A stretch of DNA of 64,000 bases from an uncultured Gammaproteobacteria bacterium (GTDB taxonomy: Bacteria; Pseudomonadota; Gammaproteobacteria; Ga0077536). This document shows, in pieces, positions 28,625 through 39,900 of this stretch. Location of the stretch: NCBI GenBank assembly GCA_938082545.1, contig CALKCL010000001.1, forward strand, positions 34,664 through 98,663, read 5' to 3'. The first letter of the stretch is position 1; every line of letters begins with the position of its first letter. The position numbers were made by a program, and so were the translations under genes. A model generated the notes under the pieces. That model saw only the letters and a list, made by a program, of their open reading frames with translations, was not told the DNA's origin and searched no databases.

Positions 28625-29516
28625 TGAGGCTCTCCATATTGAGCACTTTTAATCTTTCGATATCATCTTTATATTTAAGTAAGACACCTGCTGTATCAAA
28701 TAAAATTTCTGAGTTAATACTGTCGACCTTTAAAGAAAGTAGCGCTTGTGCCCAATCTAAAGATTCAGCAACTCCCGGTTTTTTGAAAAAGTCTATTGAG
28801 CGGAGATTGTGTACGATTTTTGAGATAGAGCGAGTTAATTCGGCATTAATTTCGGGCACATGTTGCGCAATGATTTCTTGCTCTTTTTCCATCGATGGAT
28901 AGTCCACCCATAAGTATAAGCAACGTCTTTTTAAGGCATCGTTGAGTTCACGTGTACGATTTGAGGTGAGAATGACGATTGGGCGAACTTGTGCTTCAAA
29001 CGTACCAAGTTCAGGAATAGTTACTTGGAAGTCTGAGAGCAACTCTAAAAGATATGCTTCAAATTCCTCGTCAGCTCTATCTATTTCATCGATGAGTAAG
29101 ACCGGCGGAGTCGGACCATCATGTCGGACTGCTTGTAATAAAGGGCGTGTAAATAAATAATCTTCAGTAAAGATTGAGCTTTCTATTTCAGTTTGTTTCG
29201 ATTTGCTTGATTCTGCAAGACGTATCGCTAAAATCTGTTTTGCATAGTTCCACTCATACAAAGCCGAAGAGGTATCAAGTCCCTCGTAGCATTGCAGTCG
29301 TATTAGACGGGTTTCCAATATGGCAGCGAGAGTCTTTGCTAGTTGAGTTTTCCCAACACCTGCTTCCCCCTCAAGTAAAATAGGTTTTCCCAAGTCAAAA
29401 GCAATTTTTGTTGTAAGAGAAATCGCACGGTCTGCTATGTAACCATGAGCTTTAAAAAGCTCAGGGATGTCCGGCATATGCTGAAAAGGGTGGTGAAAAC
29501 GTGCCTGTGTATCCAT
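28605..29516 (-). CDS. MoxR-family AAA+ ATPase (CoxD-like)
   Basis: 303 aa; Walker A LLEGEAGVGKTQLAK, Walker B VLLIDEIDRADEEFEAYLLELLSDF. Confidence 0.92.
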   Translation of the reverse strand: MDTQARFHHPFQHMPDIPELFKAHGYIADRAISLTTKIAFDLGKPILLEGEAGVGKTQLAKTLAAILETRLIRLQCYEGLDTSSALYEWNYAKQILAIRLAESSKSKQTEIESSIFTEDYLFTRPLLQAVRHDGPTPPVLLIDEIDRADEEFEAYLLELLSDFQVTIPELGTFEAQVRPIVILTSNRTRELNDALKRRCLYLWVDYPSMEKEQEIIAQHVPEINAELTRSISKIVHNLRSIDFFKKPGVAESLDWAQALLSLKVDSINSEILFDTAGVLLKYKDDIERLKVLNMESLIDDKKI

Positions 29517-29691
29517 ATCTAAAAAGAACCTTTTTGAGTGTCTTTACCGTTATCTTCCGTAGTTAGAGTTGAACAGGTATTATAATAACTAATAAGAAAT
29601 AATTTTAAATTTTCGAGAGAAAGAGATTTGCAGACACAAGAATAATTTATTCTTATATAACATATGTTTAGATAGACTTTGGAGAAAACGC

Positions 29692-30687
29692 ATGAGTGAT
29701 ATATTTAATGCAGTAGTAGCAGAAAAAGATTCTGAAGGGGTTTTTTCTGTGGGTATTAAAGCTTTGTCTACATCAGATTTGCCGTTAGATGGCGTGCTGG
29801 TAGACATTGATTATTCTACTTTAAATTACAAAGACGGCCTTGCAATAACTAATACCAGCCCTATTTGCCAGAAATTCCCTATGGTGTGCGGGATAGACCT
29901 CGCTGGAACTGTCATTGAATCCGATTCTGGGCAATGGGTGGCGGGCGACAAAGTATTAGTTAACGGTTACGGGCTTTCCGAGCGTCATTGGGGCGCATAC
30001 AGTCAAAAACAGAGAGTAAATGCTAAATTCTTGGTGCGAATTCCTTCTCAGTTATCCACTGAGCAAGCCATGGCGATCGGGACGGCTGGTTATACTGCGA
30101 TGCTTTGCGTGAATGCCGTGAGAGATCACGGAACTGTGCCTGAAGATGGTCCGGTGCTCGTGACGGGTAGTGCGGGTGGCGTGGGATCCATTGCGATCAT
30201 GCTTTTGGCTAAATTAGGTTACTCGGTTACTGCGTCTACCGGTCGACCAGAGACTGCTGCATACCTTAAGGCACTCGGTGCTTCAGATATCATTGCGAGA
30301 GATGACCTGGCTAGGAAAAGTAAACCATTGGAAAAGGAAATCTGGGCTGCTGTTGTGGACAGTGTTGGTTCGACCACTCTGGGAACTGCATTGGCACAAA
30401 CAAAATACAACGGGGTAATAGCTGCGTGTGGCTTGGCAGCCGGCTTAGATATGCCAACGACGGTATTGCCTTTCATCCTTCGGAATGTCCGCTTACAAGG
30501 GTGCGATTCAGTGATGGCCCCCATGAACCTGCGAGAGCGGGCTTGGGATGATCTTGCTTCTTTACTAGACACTTCAATACTATCCGAGGTCTATCGTATT
30601 GAACCGATGTCAAATATAAAGAGCTTGGCCTCTGCCATTTTACGTGGAGAGATTAAAGGCAGAGTAGTCATTGACGTAAATGCCTAG
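29692..30687 (+). CDS. acuI: Acryloyl-CoA reductase / YhdH-family MDR oxidoreductase
   Basis: 331 aa; DIDYSTLNYKDGLAITNTSPICQKFPMVCGIDLAGTV, VLVTGSAGGVGSIAIMLLAKLGY. Confidence 0.85.
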   Translation: MSDIFNAVVAEKDSEGVFSVGIKALSTSDLPLDGVLVDIDYSTLNYKDGLAITNTSPICQKFPMVCGIDLAGTVIESDSGQWVAGDKVLVNGYGLSERHWGAYSQKQRVNAKFLVRIPSQLSTEQAMAIGTAGYTAMLCVNAVRDHGTVPEDGPVLVTGSAGGVGSIAIMLLAKLGYSVTASTGRPETAAYLKALGASDIIARDDLARKSKPLEKEIWAAVVDSVGSTTLGTALAQTKYNGVIAACGLAAGLDMPTTVLPFILRNVRLQGCDSVMAPMNLRERAWDDLASLLDTSILSEVYRIEPMSNIKSLASAILRGEIKGRVVIDVNA

Positions 30688-30796
30688 ACGATACCCCAAG
30701 ATTGCATTTCTCAAAGAAATGCAAATAACTCAATTATGTTTATAATTACCACTTTATTTTAACGCAAGATTCAAGGCACTGAAAAGGAAAGAAGTT

Positions 30797-32881
30797 ATGG
30801 GAGAAGTAGTCAACTACAACCGCGAAAATGAGATCGCATATATCTCGGTAAACAGCCCGCCTGTTAATGCCCTTTCTTTGCCAGTTAGAGCTGGCCTTCA
30901 AAAAGCTTTTCAAAAGTTCAGCACTGACTCGGAAGCTAAAGCTGCGATCTTAATATGTGAAGGACGCACTTGGATTGCTGGCGCAGACATCACTGAATTT
31001 GGTAAACCACCTGAGGATCCTTGGTTGCCGAAAATTGTCGAGCAAATGGAAGATTGCGAGAAAATCATAGTGGCAGCAATTCACGGAACAGCATTGGGTG
31101 GAGGCTTTGAAACGGCCATGGGCTGTCATTATCGCTGTGCAGTAACAACAGCAATGGTGGGACTACCGGAAGTAACTTTAGGCTTGCTAGCAGGCGCAAC
31201 TGGTACACAAAGATTGCCGCGATTAATAGGAGTGAAAGCAGCACTCGATGCTATGGTCAGCGGCGCTCCTATTCCAGCTAAGGCTGCCTATGAAGCCGGA
31301 GCAATTGATGAGTTGATTGAAGGGGACCTTAGAGAAGGCGCTACTGAGTATGTTAAACGCCTCTTGGCTCAGGGTGCAAAACCAATCAAAGTTCGCGAAA
31401 TTGAAATTGATACTTCTGATATTGGAGAACATTTTTTCGCAGAATATCGTAATGGGATGGCTAGGCGGACACGCGGATATTTTGCACCAGAGCAGATTGT
31501 TAAATGTGTCGAGGCGGCAGTTTCTTTGCCATATGAGGAGGCTGTAAAAAAAGAAAGTGAGTTATTTATGGAATGCATGATGTCCTCACATTCAGTAGCA
31601 CAGAGACATTTATTCTTTGCTGATAGAGCTTGCGGTAAGGTTCTTGACGTCCCCAAAGACACGCCTCTCAGACCAATCAAGAAAGTCGCAGTGATCGGTG
31701 GCGGCACTATGGGAGGCGGTATCGCGATGAATTTTGCAAATGCTGGCATTCCAGTGGTGCTCAAAGAGATCAATGAAGCCGCTTTAGAAAAGGGCCTAGA
31801 GATTATCCGTTCTAATTACAACGCGACAGTTACTAAAGGCCGGATGAGTGCTGAACAAATGCAAGATAGATTGAGCATCATATCGGGAACAATCGATTAC
31901 AGTGGTGTAGGCGACTGTGATTTGATAATTGAAGCAGTATTTGAAAATATGGCACTGAAAAAAGAGATATTTGGTGAGCTTGATAAGGTAGCTAAAGCTG
32001 GTGCAATATTGGCAAGTAATACTTCGACGTTGGATATTGATGAAATAGCGAAAGCTACTAACCGACCTGGAGATGTTATTGGCTGGCATTTCTTTGCGCC
32101 GGCAAACGTAATGACACTGCTGGAGATAGTGAGAGGTGAAGCAACCTCCAAAGAGGTGATCGCAACCTCCATGGCCATGGCTAAGAAAATCAAGAAAATT
32201 GCAGTGCTGGTGGGAGTATGTTTTGGGTTTGTCGGAAATAGAATGTTCTTCCCATACGTTCGAGAGGCGCAGCAGATGATTTTAGAAGGAGTTTCCCCTG
32301 AGAGAATTGATCAAGTTGCTTTTGATTGGGGAATGGCTATGGGCCCAAATGCCGTATCGGATCTATCAGGTTTGGACGTGCTAGATAAAGTTAAAAGTGA
32401 GTGGGCGGACCGTCCAGAAGATCCATCGTTGTGGGCAGTTGGAAGTAAGCTTGTAGAAATGGGTAGGTTAGGACAAAAAACAAAGGCTGGCATCTTTACA
32501 TATGCCGGACGTACGGCAGTGCCTGATGAAGCTGTTGCTAGGATTGCTAGGGAAGAGGCCGTGCGGTTAAATGTCAAACAATTAGAAAATGTGACCGATG
32601 AAGAAATAATTGAGCGCTTGATGTACTCGATGATTAATGAAGGTGCACTAATATTAGAGGAAGAGATTGCCATGCGGTCCAGCGATATTGACGTGGTTTT
32701 TGTCCATGGTTATGGCATGCCACGTTATAGAGGTGGTCCAATGCGTTATGGTGACACTGTTGGTTTGGCCAAGGTGGTTCAAGCGATGGAAAAATACCGG
32801 GTGCGATATGGAGATACCTACTGGACGCCTGCGCCATTACTATCTAAATTAGCAGCATCTGGCGGTTCTTTTAGTGATTAA
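30797..32881 (+). CDS. Bifunctional enoyl-CoA hydratase / 3-hydroxyacyl-CoA dehydrogenase (FadJ/FadB-like)
   Basis: 694 aa; N-terminal crotonase (GTALGGGFETAMGCHYR), central NAD Rossmann (KKVAVIGGGTMGGGIAMNFANAGIPVVL), NTSTLDIDEIA, GWHFFAPANVM. Confidence 0.95.
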   Translation: MGEVVNYNRENEIAYISVNSPPVNALSLPVRAGLQKAFQKFSTDSEAKAAILICEGRTWIAGADITEFGKPPEDPWLPKIVEQMEDCEKIIVAAIHGTALGGGFETAMGCHYRCAVTTAMVGLPEVTLGLLAGATGTQRLPRLIGVKAALDAMVSGAPIPAKAAYEAGAIDELIEGDLREGATEYVKRLLAQGAKPIKVREIEIDTSDIGEHFFAEYRNGMARRTRGYFAPEQIVKCVEAAVSLPYEEAVKKESELFMECMMSSHSVAQRHLFFADRACGKVLDVPKDTPLRPIKKVAVIGGGTMGGGIAMNFANAGIPVVLKEINEAALEKGLEIIRSNYNATVTKGRMSAEQMQDRLSIISGTIDYSGVGDCDLIIEAVFENMALKKEIFGELDKVAKAGAILASNTSTLDIDEIAKATNRPGDVIGWHFFAPANVMTLLEIVRGEATSKEVIATSMAMAKKIKKIAVLVGVCFGFVGNRMFFPYVREAQQMILEGVSPERIDQVAFDWGMAMGPNAVSDLSGLDVLDKVKSEWADRPEDPSLWAVGSKLVEMGRLGQKTKAGIFTYAGRTAVPDEAVARIAREEAVRLNVKQLENVTDEEIIERLMYSMINEGALILEEEIAMRSSDIDVVFVHGYGMPRYRGGPMRYGDTVGLAKVVQAMEKYRVRYGDTYWTPAPLLSKLAASGGSFSD

Positions 32882-32922
32882 TACTAATCTAGTTTTGAAA
32901 GGTTGACGAAACGGGAGAGCGC

Positions 32923-33486
32923 ATGTCTAGGATTAAATTAGTTGAGAAAGAAGGTTGTAACGAAGAAGCCGAGGCTCTATTTGAACGTATGGAGGCCATG
33001 GGATTTTCGTTGCTGAATGTATTCAAACTTTGGGCGAACAACCTGAAAGGTGCTACAGGCTTCTTGCATATTGCTGAGGCCTTGTATGTCGATGCGTCCC
33101 TGTCAGCGCGTTACAGAGAGTTAGCATACTTAAGAGCTTCTCAAGTAAATAATTGCCATTACTGAATACCTACTCATCAGATGCTCGGTCGGAGCGTCGG
33201 TATAACAGAACAAGAACTTGCGTCTATGGAGACGCCGAACACCTGTGCGTCCTTCAATGATGTCGATAAGCTGGTATTAACCTATTCGGAAAACCTTACC
33301 GCTACTAATGTAGTGGGGGACGAGGTATATTCTCGCTTGCAGAAGGCTTTTAGCAACGAAGAGATTATGGAACTGGCGATGACAGTCGGCCTATCAGCTA
33401 TGGTTAACCGAGTCCATGCAACATTTGAAACAGATGTTGACGACTCTACCCAAGATTTTGTCTCGACATTGACTTGTCCTTTGTAA
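32923..33486 (+). CDS. Candidate selenoprotein: carboxymuconolactone decarboxylase/AhpD-like family with in-frame UGA (Sec) at 33163-33165 (CxxU)
   Basis: Track ORFs 32923..33165 and 33181..33486 are in the same frame (258 nt = 86 codons apart), separated by one TGA. Joined: ...RYRELAYLRASQVNNCHY[U]IPTHQMLGRSVGITEQEL...FSNEEIMELAMTVGLSAMVNRVHATF. TGA replaces the second Cys of the AhpD/CMD CxxCxxxH motif. Confidence 0.75.
33180..33198 (+). promoter_or_regulatory. Candidate bacterial SECIS element within the CMD/AhpD-like reading frame
   Basis: GATGCTC-GGTCG-GAGCGTC: 7 bp stem (one G·U), 5-nt apical loop GGUCG starting with GG, loop begins 22 nt after the UGA. The GGU-containing loop resembles the SelB-contacted loop of E. 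coli fdhF. Confidence 0.6.
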
Positions 33487-33504
33487 AACTGTTTGCATTA
33501 ACTC

Positions 33505-35199
33505 TTAGGCAGTCTTAGCCTCCAGAAGGTTGTACTTTTCAGACATTCGGTCTCGCATTACAAATTTTTGAATCTTGCCTGTGACTGTCATTGGGAACTC
33601 ATCAACGAATTCAATATAAGCGGGCACCTTGTAATGGGCTATCTGGCCAGTGCAAAACTCTATTACTTCCTCAGCTTCACAAGACTCTCCAGGTTTTAGT
33701 TGGATCCAAGTGGCTACCGTCTCCCCAAACCGTTGATCTGGAACCCCAAAGACTGCTACATCTTGTATTTTTGGATGCCGATACAAGTATTCTTCAATCT
33801 CACGAGGATAAATATTCTCGCCGCCACGGATTATCATATCCTTGACGCGTCCTGTGATATTACAATAGCCTTCTTGATCGATCACGGCTAGGTCACCCGT
33901 ATGCATCCAATTATTAGCGTCGATTGCACCATCTGTTTTCTCTTTGTCTCCCCAATAACCCTGCATGACACTATATCCTCGGGTACAAAGTTCTCCTTGT
34001 TGCCCAACGGGTTGAGTTCGACCTTCCTCGTTGATTATTTTCACCTGTACGTGCGGCATTACCCTTCCAACAGTAGATACTCTCTTATCAACAGGATCAT
34101 CAGTGCTAGATTGAAAGCTAACAGGACTAGTTTCCGTCATTCCGTAAGCAATTGTGACTTCTTTCATACCCATCGTCGTCTGGACTTGTTTCATAACCTC
34201 TATGGGGCAAGGTGCCCCCGCCATTACACCAGTTCTCAGGGATGAGAAATCCGTATCACTGAATTTCGGGTGAGCAAGTTCAGCTGTAAACATGGTCGGC
34301 ACGCCGTGTAGCGCAGTGCATTTCTCAGATGCGAGAGCTTGAAGTACTTCACCAGCATCAAATCCTTCCCCAGGAAAGATCATTGTTGCTCCATGTGTTA
34401 AACAACATAAGACTCCCATCACCATACCAAAGCAATGATAAAGGGGAACTGGTATACATAATCTGTCTGCCTCAGTGAAGCGCATCGCATGGCCTACAAA
34501 GTAGGCATTATTAATAATGTTGAAATGAGATAAAGTCGCGCCTTTAGGAAGGCCAGTAGTCCCGCTAGTGAACTGAATATTAATCGGTTGGTCAGGATCT
34601 AACGTGTCTTCTATCTCTACTAGCGTGCGTAAAATCTTGTTGTCGGTCTGCATGGAAATGTCTTTATATCGGGAGGTGCCCGGAACTAATTTATCGGACA
34701 TAACGATGATGTGTTTGAGTGAGGGGAGGCGACGGCTTTCTAAATTGCCGGGTGACGAGTCTTTTAACTCTGGGGCCAGTGACTGAATCATTTCTACGTA
34801 GTTACTGCTCTTGAATGTCTCAGCAGACACTAATGCCTTGCATTGCACTTGGTTAAGCGCGTGTTCTAGCTCGGAAATACGATATGCAGGGTTAATGTTA
34901 ACGAGAATGACACCAATTTTTGCCGTCGCGAACTGCGTAACCACCCATTCAGGCCTGTTAGGAGACCATATACCCAGACGATCTCCTGGTTTAAGTCCTA
35001 TTTTCAATAACCCAGCCGCAAACTCATTAGCCGCGTTGTTCAGTTGTTGGTAAGTCATTCTCAGATTACTAGGACAAAAGACGAGGGCCTCGTTTTCTGC
35101 GAAGACGTTAGCAGAATTTTCTAAGGCCTTTCCTATCGTTTGAAATATCAACGGCTTGCCGCTAGTTCCGCTAACGTAGCTTAATTGTGATTCTGACAT
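33505..35199 (-). CDS. AMP-binding acyl-CoA synthetase (fatty acyl-CoA ligase family)
   Basis: 564 aa; [58 protein letters not shown]. Confidence 0.95.
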   Translation of the reverse strand: MSESQLSYVSGTSGKPLIFQTIGKALENSANVFAENEALVFCPSNLRMTYQQLNNAANEFAAGLLKIGLKPGDRLGIWSPNRPEWVVTQFATAKIGVILVNINPAYRISELEHALNQVQCKALVSAETFKSSNYVEMIQSLAPELKDSSPGNLESRRLPSLKHIIVMSDKLVPGTSRYKDISMQTDNKILRTLVEIEDTLDPDQPINIQFTSGTTGLPKGATLSHFNIINNAYFVGHAMRFTEADRLCIPVPLYHCFGMVMGVLCCLTHGATMIFPGEGFDAGEVLQALASEKCTALHGVPTMFTAELAHPKFSDTDFSSLRTGVMAGAPCPIEVMKQVQTTMGMKEVTIAYGMTETSPVSFQSSTDDPVDKRVSTVGRVMPHVQVKIINEEGRTQPVGQQGELCTRGYSVMQGYWGDKEKTDGAIDANNWMHTGDLAVIDQEGYCNITGRVKDMIIRGGENIYPREIEEYLYRHPKIQDVAVFGVPDQRFGETVATWIQLKPGESCEAEEVIEFCTGQIAHYKVPAYIEFVDEFPMTVTGKIQKFVMRDRMSEKYNLLEAKTA

Positions 35200-35223
35200 G
35201 TAAAATCCCCTATATGAAAAATA

Positions 35224-35520
35224 CTAAAGCTTACTAGTAACGCTATCAATTTTGTCTTGCATAGATTGCTCTCGGTCGGTTCTCGTCCCTACTTTTAGAG
35301 AAGTGAATACCCTAGGAGCTCCCATCTCATGGACACGTTGATGACATTTTTTAACAACTGAAAAAACCAAGTCCCACTCTCCTTCGATTACGGTACCGTA
35401 GGGGTGCAGCTGAGATTTTAGGTCATTTTTTAAAATTATCTTTTCACATTCAGCAATATATTCAGAGACAGACACTCCAACTCCGATAGGGACTACACAA
35501 AGATCTATCATAACTTTCAT
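35224..35520 (-). CDS. MTH1187/YkoF-type thiamine-binding (DUF77) family protein
   Basis: 98 aa; MIDLCVVPIGVGVSVSEYIAECEKII...LHPYGTVIEGEWDLVF. Confidence 0.85.
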   Translation of the reverse strand: MKVMIDLCVVPIGVGVSVSEYIAECEKIILKNDLKSQLHPYGTVIEGEWDLVFSVVKKCHQRVHEMGAPRVFTSLKVGTRTDREQSMQDKIDSVTSKL

Positions 35521-35521
35521 A

Positions 35522-36901
35522 TCAGAACTCTAAATTTTTAGGCGTACGAGGAAACGGGATAACATCGCGTATATTTGACACACCCGTGACTAACATTATT
35601 AATCTCTCGAACCCCAATCCAAAACCAGCATGAGGCACCGAGCCATTCTTCCGAGTGTCTAGGTACCACCAATAGTCTTCTTGACTAAAGCCCTTGTCAG
35701 TCATAGATGCAAGCAACAAATCCAGTCGTTCTTCTCTCGCGCTTCCACCTATTAGTTCACCAATGCCCGGCACGAGAAGATCCATTGCAGCAACAGTTTT
35801 CGCATCATCATTCCTACGCATATAAAAAGCTTTAATATCTATGGGCCAATCGTAAACGAAAACGGGTTTTTTAAAATGCGCTTCAGTCAAATAACGCTCA
35901 TGCTCAGATTGTAGATCTTTCCCCCAATCTGGTTTAAATGCAAATTCTTGATTGCTTGCACTCAAGATTTCAATTGCTTCACTATAGGTAATTCTTATGA
36001 AATCGCTCTCAATTATGTTGTCTAATCTTTCTAACAAACCTTGGTCTACGTGCTGAGCAAACAAATTTAAATCCGCCGCACTTTGAGTTTTTATCGTAGA
36101 TACGATTGATTTGACAAATTTTTCCGCAACATTCATATCATCAAAAATATTGGCGAAGGCCATTTCTGGTTCGACCATCCAAAATTCGGCCATATGTCGG
36201 GTAGTATTGGAGTTTTCAGACCGAAAAGTCGGTCCGAAGGTGTATACCTTATTGAGAGCCATACAATAGGTCTCCAGCGCAAGTTGTCCCGATACTGTTA
36301 AGTGGGCTTTTTTACCAAAAAAATCTGAGGAATAGTCATTATCAGTGTTTTTAGGATCTAGCGTAGTTACTTGGAACATTTCTCCGGCGCCCTCACAGTC
36401 AGAACCAGTAATAATAGGCGTATTTATTAGATGAAAACCTTCTCCTTGGAAAAAAGTGTGTATAGCAAAGCTTAACCTTGAGCGGATACGCGCAATAGCT
36501 GAGTATTTGTTTGTTCTAGGTCGGAGATGTGCAATTTCCCGCAAAAATTCATCGCTATGTCGCTTTTTTTGCAGTGGGTAGCTATCTTCACAGCGACCGA
36601 TCAGGGTGAGCTTGGAGGCATGAATTTCCCACACTTGCCCTTTTCCAAGGGACTTGATTAAATCCCCAATGACATGAACTGCAGCTCCCGTCTGAATCTC
36701 ATTTAATATTTCCGCACCTGCTGTTTCTTTGTCCACGATTATTTGGATATTAGCTAGACAGCTACCGTCGTTTAATTCTATAAACGAGAATGATTTGGCA
36801 ACTCTTTTTGTACGAACCCACCCCGCAACAATAACCTGCTCCCGAGCCACTGTTTCATTAATTAAATTGACAACGTCATTTTTTTCTTCGAACAAAGACA
36901 T
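35522..36901 (-). CDS. asnS: Asparagine--tRNA ligase
   Basis: 459 aa; class II aaRS with N-terminal OB fold, [64 protein letters not shown]. Confidence 0.95.
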   Translation of the reverse strand: MSLFEEKNDVVNLINETVAREQVIVAGWVRTKRVAKSFSFIELNDGSCLANIQIIVDKETAGAEILNEIQTGAAVHVIGDLIKSLGKGQVWEIHASKLTLIGRCEDSYPLQKKRHSDEFLREIAHLRPRTNKYSAIARIRSRLSFAIHTFFQGEGFHLINTPIITGSDCEGAGEMFQVTTLDPKNTDNDYSSDFFGKKAHLTVSGQLALETYCMALNKVYTFGPTFRSENSNTTRHMAEFWMVEPEMAFANIFDDMNVAEKFVKSIVSTIKTQSAADLNLFAQHVDQGLLERLDNIIESDFIRITYSEAIEILSASNQEFAFKPDWGKDLQSEHERYLTEAHFKKPVFVYDWPIDIKAFYMRRNDDAKTVAAMDLLVPGIGELIGGSAREERLDLLLASMTDKGFSQEDYWWYLDTRKNGSVPHAGFGLGFERLIMLVTGVSNIRDVIPFPRTPKNLEF

Positions 36902-36909
36902 GACAGCAT

Positions 36910-39900
36910 TTATTCCTCAGGCTCGTAGCTAAGACTGCTCGATAGCCATCTCTCAGCTTCCTTTGAAGTGAAGCCTTTCCTCGACGCATAATCATCCAGC
37001 TGGTCTCTGTTGATTTTCCCCACACCAAAATATCGTGCACTAGGATGACTAAAATACCAACCAGATACTGACGCTGCCGGATTCATCGCATAGTTCTCTG
37101 TTAGGGTCATTCCAATATTTTTTTCAACATTAAGAATTTCCCACAATGTCTTTTTTTCAGTGTGATCGGGACATGCGGGGTATCCAGGTGCAGGTCGAAT
37201 CCCTTGATAACTTTCAGAGATAAGGTCTTCTCCAGACAAGCTTTCATCGGCGGCATAACCCCAATAGTCTTTACGAACAATTTCATGGAGCTTTTCAGCA
37301 AAAGCTTCAGCTAATCTATCTGCCAAAGCCTTTACCATAATAGAACTGTAATCGTCATGGTCAGCCTCGTACTTCTTAACCAGTGCGTCTACGCCTAAGC
37401 CGGCCGTTAGAGCAAAAGCTCCGAGATAATCTTCTTTGGCAGCTGTTTTAGGAGCGACAAAATCAGCCAACGCATAGTTAGGTTGACCGGGTGGTTTGGG
37501 TTGTTGTTGACGCAAGGTGTGGATACGTGCGCTTATTACAGATCTACTATTATTTTCATAGCACTCAACATCTTCTGTACCGCTACTGTTAACAGGAAAT
37601 ACTTTGAACACTGCCTTTGCTTTTATTTTTTTGTGAAGGACTATATCTGATAACATCATTTTTGCATCATGGAGCAACGCTGTTGCTTGGTCTCCAACTA
37701 TTTCGTCCGTCATTATTCTCGGGTATTTACCTGCTAACTCCCAAGCCATAAAGAACGGAGTCCAATCTATATAATCGACTAGTTCTTCTAAAGGATAATC
37801 ATTTAACACGATTATTTCTGTAGACTTAGGTGGTATTGGGGTGTAGCTGTTCCATTCGATTGCAAGGCGATTTAATCGAGCTTTGCTCATACTGATCAAA
37901 TTGGAGCCTTTTTTCCTATCGGTATATCTTTTACGAAGCGTTGCGTATTCATCTTGTATAGAAGAGACGAAACTAGGCTTTAATTCTTTGCTGACTAGTT
38001 TGGTCATAACTCCTACTGCTCTAGAAGCATCTTTCACATGGACTGTAGGCCCGGAATAGACGGGCTCCACTTTGACTGCGGTGTGCGCTCGCGAGGTTGT
38101 TGCTCCGCCTATAAGTAGAGGGATGTTGAGCTTTCTTTTTTCCATTTCTTTGGCGACGTAAACCATTTCGTCCAAAGATGGTGTAATTAAACCACTTAGG
38201 CCTATAATGTCGGCTTTTTCTCTTTCCGCAGCATCCACAATGTTTGTAAGCGATACCATCACACCTAGATCTATCACCCTGAAATTGTTGCATTGTAGGA
38301 CCACACCCACAATATTTTTCCCAATATCATGAACGTCACCTTTGACGGTGGCCATGATTATGGAGGGTTGCGCCGAATTATCTCCCGAGCTCGTTTTCTC
38401 GTCTTCGATGAAGGGGATCAAGTGTGCAACAGATTTTTTCATGACTCTGGCACTTTTTACTACTTGAGGCAGAAACATTTTCCCGCTACCAAATAAATCC
38501 CCAACTATCCCCATGCCATCCATCAAAGGACCTTCTATCACTTCAATTGGCTTACTATATGTTCTTCTAGCCTCTTCGGTATCATCAATGATGAAATCAG
38601 TTATTCCCTGAACTAGCGCATGGCTAAGCCTTTCCTCGACACTTTTAGTTCTCCATTCTGCAAGTTCTTCTTCTGCTTTTTCTCCCTCGACGACACCACT
38701 GGCGAGCTCTATAAGATTATCAGTGCCGGCTGTGTTCTTGTTGAAAACGACATCCTCAATAGCAATCAACAAACCAGACTCGATTTTTTCGTACATTCCT
38801 AATTGGCCAGCATTAACAATTGCCATGTCTAGCCCATATTTTATTCCATGGTAAAGAAAAACGGAGTGCATCGCTTCCCGTACTGGGTTATTGCCCCTGA
38901 ATGAGAAAGAAACATTACTTAGCCCTCCACTTACAAGAGCATGTGGCAGTTGCTCTTTAATTAAACGAGTGGCTTCGAAAAAATCTTTGGCGTAATTATT
39001 ATGCTCCGCTATCCCTGTAGCAATAGTTAGAACATTAGGATCGAAAATGATGTCCTCAGGTGGAAAATCTATTTTTTCTGTAAGTAACTCATACGAGCGT
39101 TTACAAATCTTAAATTTTCGCTCCGTACTATCTGCTTGACCTTCTTCATCAAAAGCCATCACCACTGCAGCAGCGCCGTAACGTTTAATTAATCGTGCTT
39201 GGGTGAGAAATTTTTCTTCGCCTTCTTTAAGGCTGATCGAATTGACAATCCCTTTGCCTTGCAGACATCTTAATCCGGCTTCAAGGACTTCCCATTTTGA
39301 TGAGTCGATCATTATTGGGACTCGGCTTATATCAGGGTCCGAACTTATTAGATTAATGTACTTGGTCATAAGTACTACCGAGTCGAGCATTCCTTCGTCC
39401 ATGTTGACATCAATGATTTGCGCACCATTACTGACTTGCTGGCTAGCAATTTTAGCTGCACTTTCAAAGTCATTGTCTTTGATTAATCTTGAGAATTTGG
39501 GTGAGCCTGTAACGTTTGTTCTCTCGCCTATATTAACGAAACCTTTATCTGGGGATAAGTTAAAAGGTTCTAGCCCGCTGAGTCGGCAATAGCGGGTTAT
39601 TTGAGGTACGGTTCTGGGTCGATATTTCGATGCCAAGTCAGATAGTGTTTTTATGTGTTCAGGCGTTGTGCCGCAGCAACCTCCTATAATATTTATGTGT
39701 CCGGCTTTTAGCATGTGCTCAATAACTTGTCCCATATAAGCGGGCGTCTCGTCGTATTCTCCAAAAGCGTTGGGTAGTCCAGCATTAGGGTGCGCACTTA
39801 CCAAACAGTCAGAAATTCGCGACAATTCTTCAATATAAGGGGCTAGATCCTCCGCACCAAGCGCACAGTTAAGCCCTATAGAGATAGGTTGGGCATGCCT

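Noticed and set aside
32923-33486. Two separate small genes (32923..33165 and 33181..33486)
   Set aside because: They are the two halves of a single CMD/AhpD-like domain in one frame. The second ORF has no independent N-terminus and its ATG is an internal Met. A Sec-containing single gene, or less likely a nonsense mutation, explains them better.
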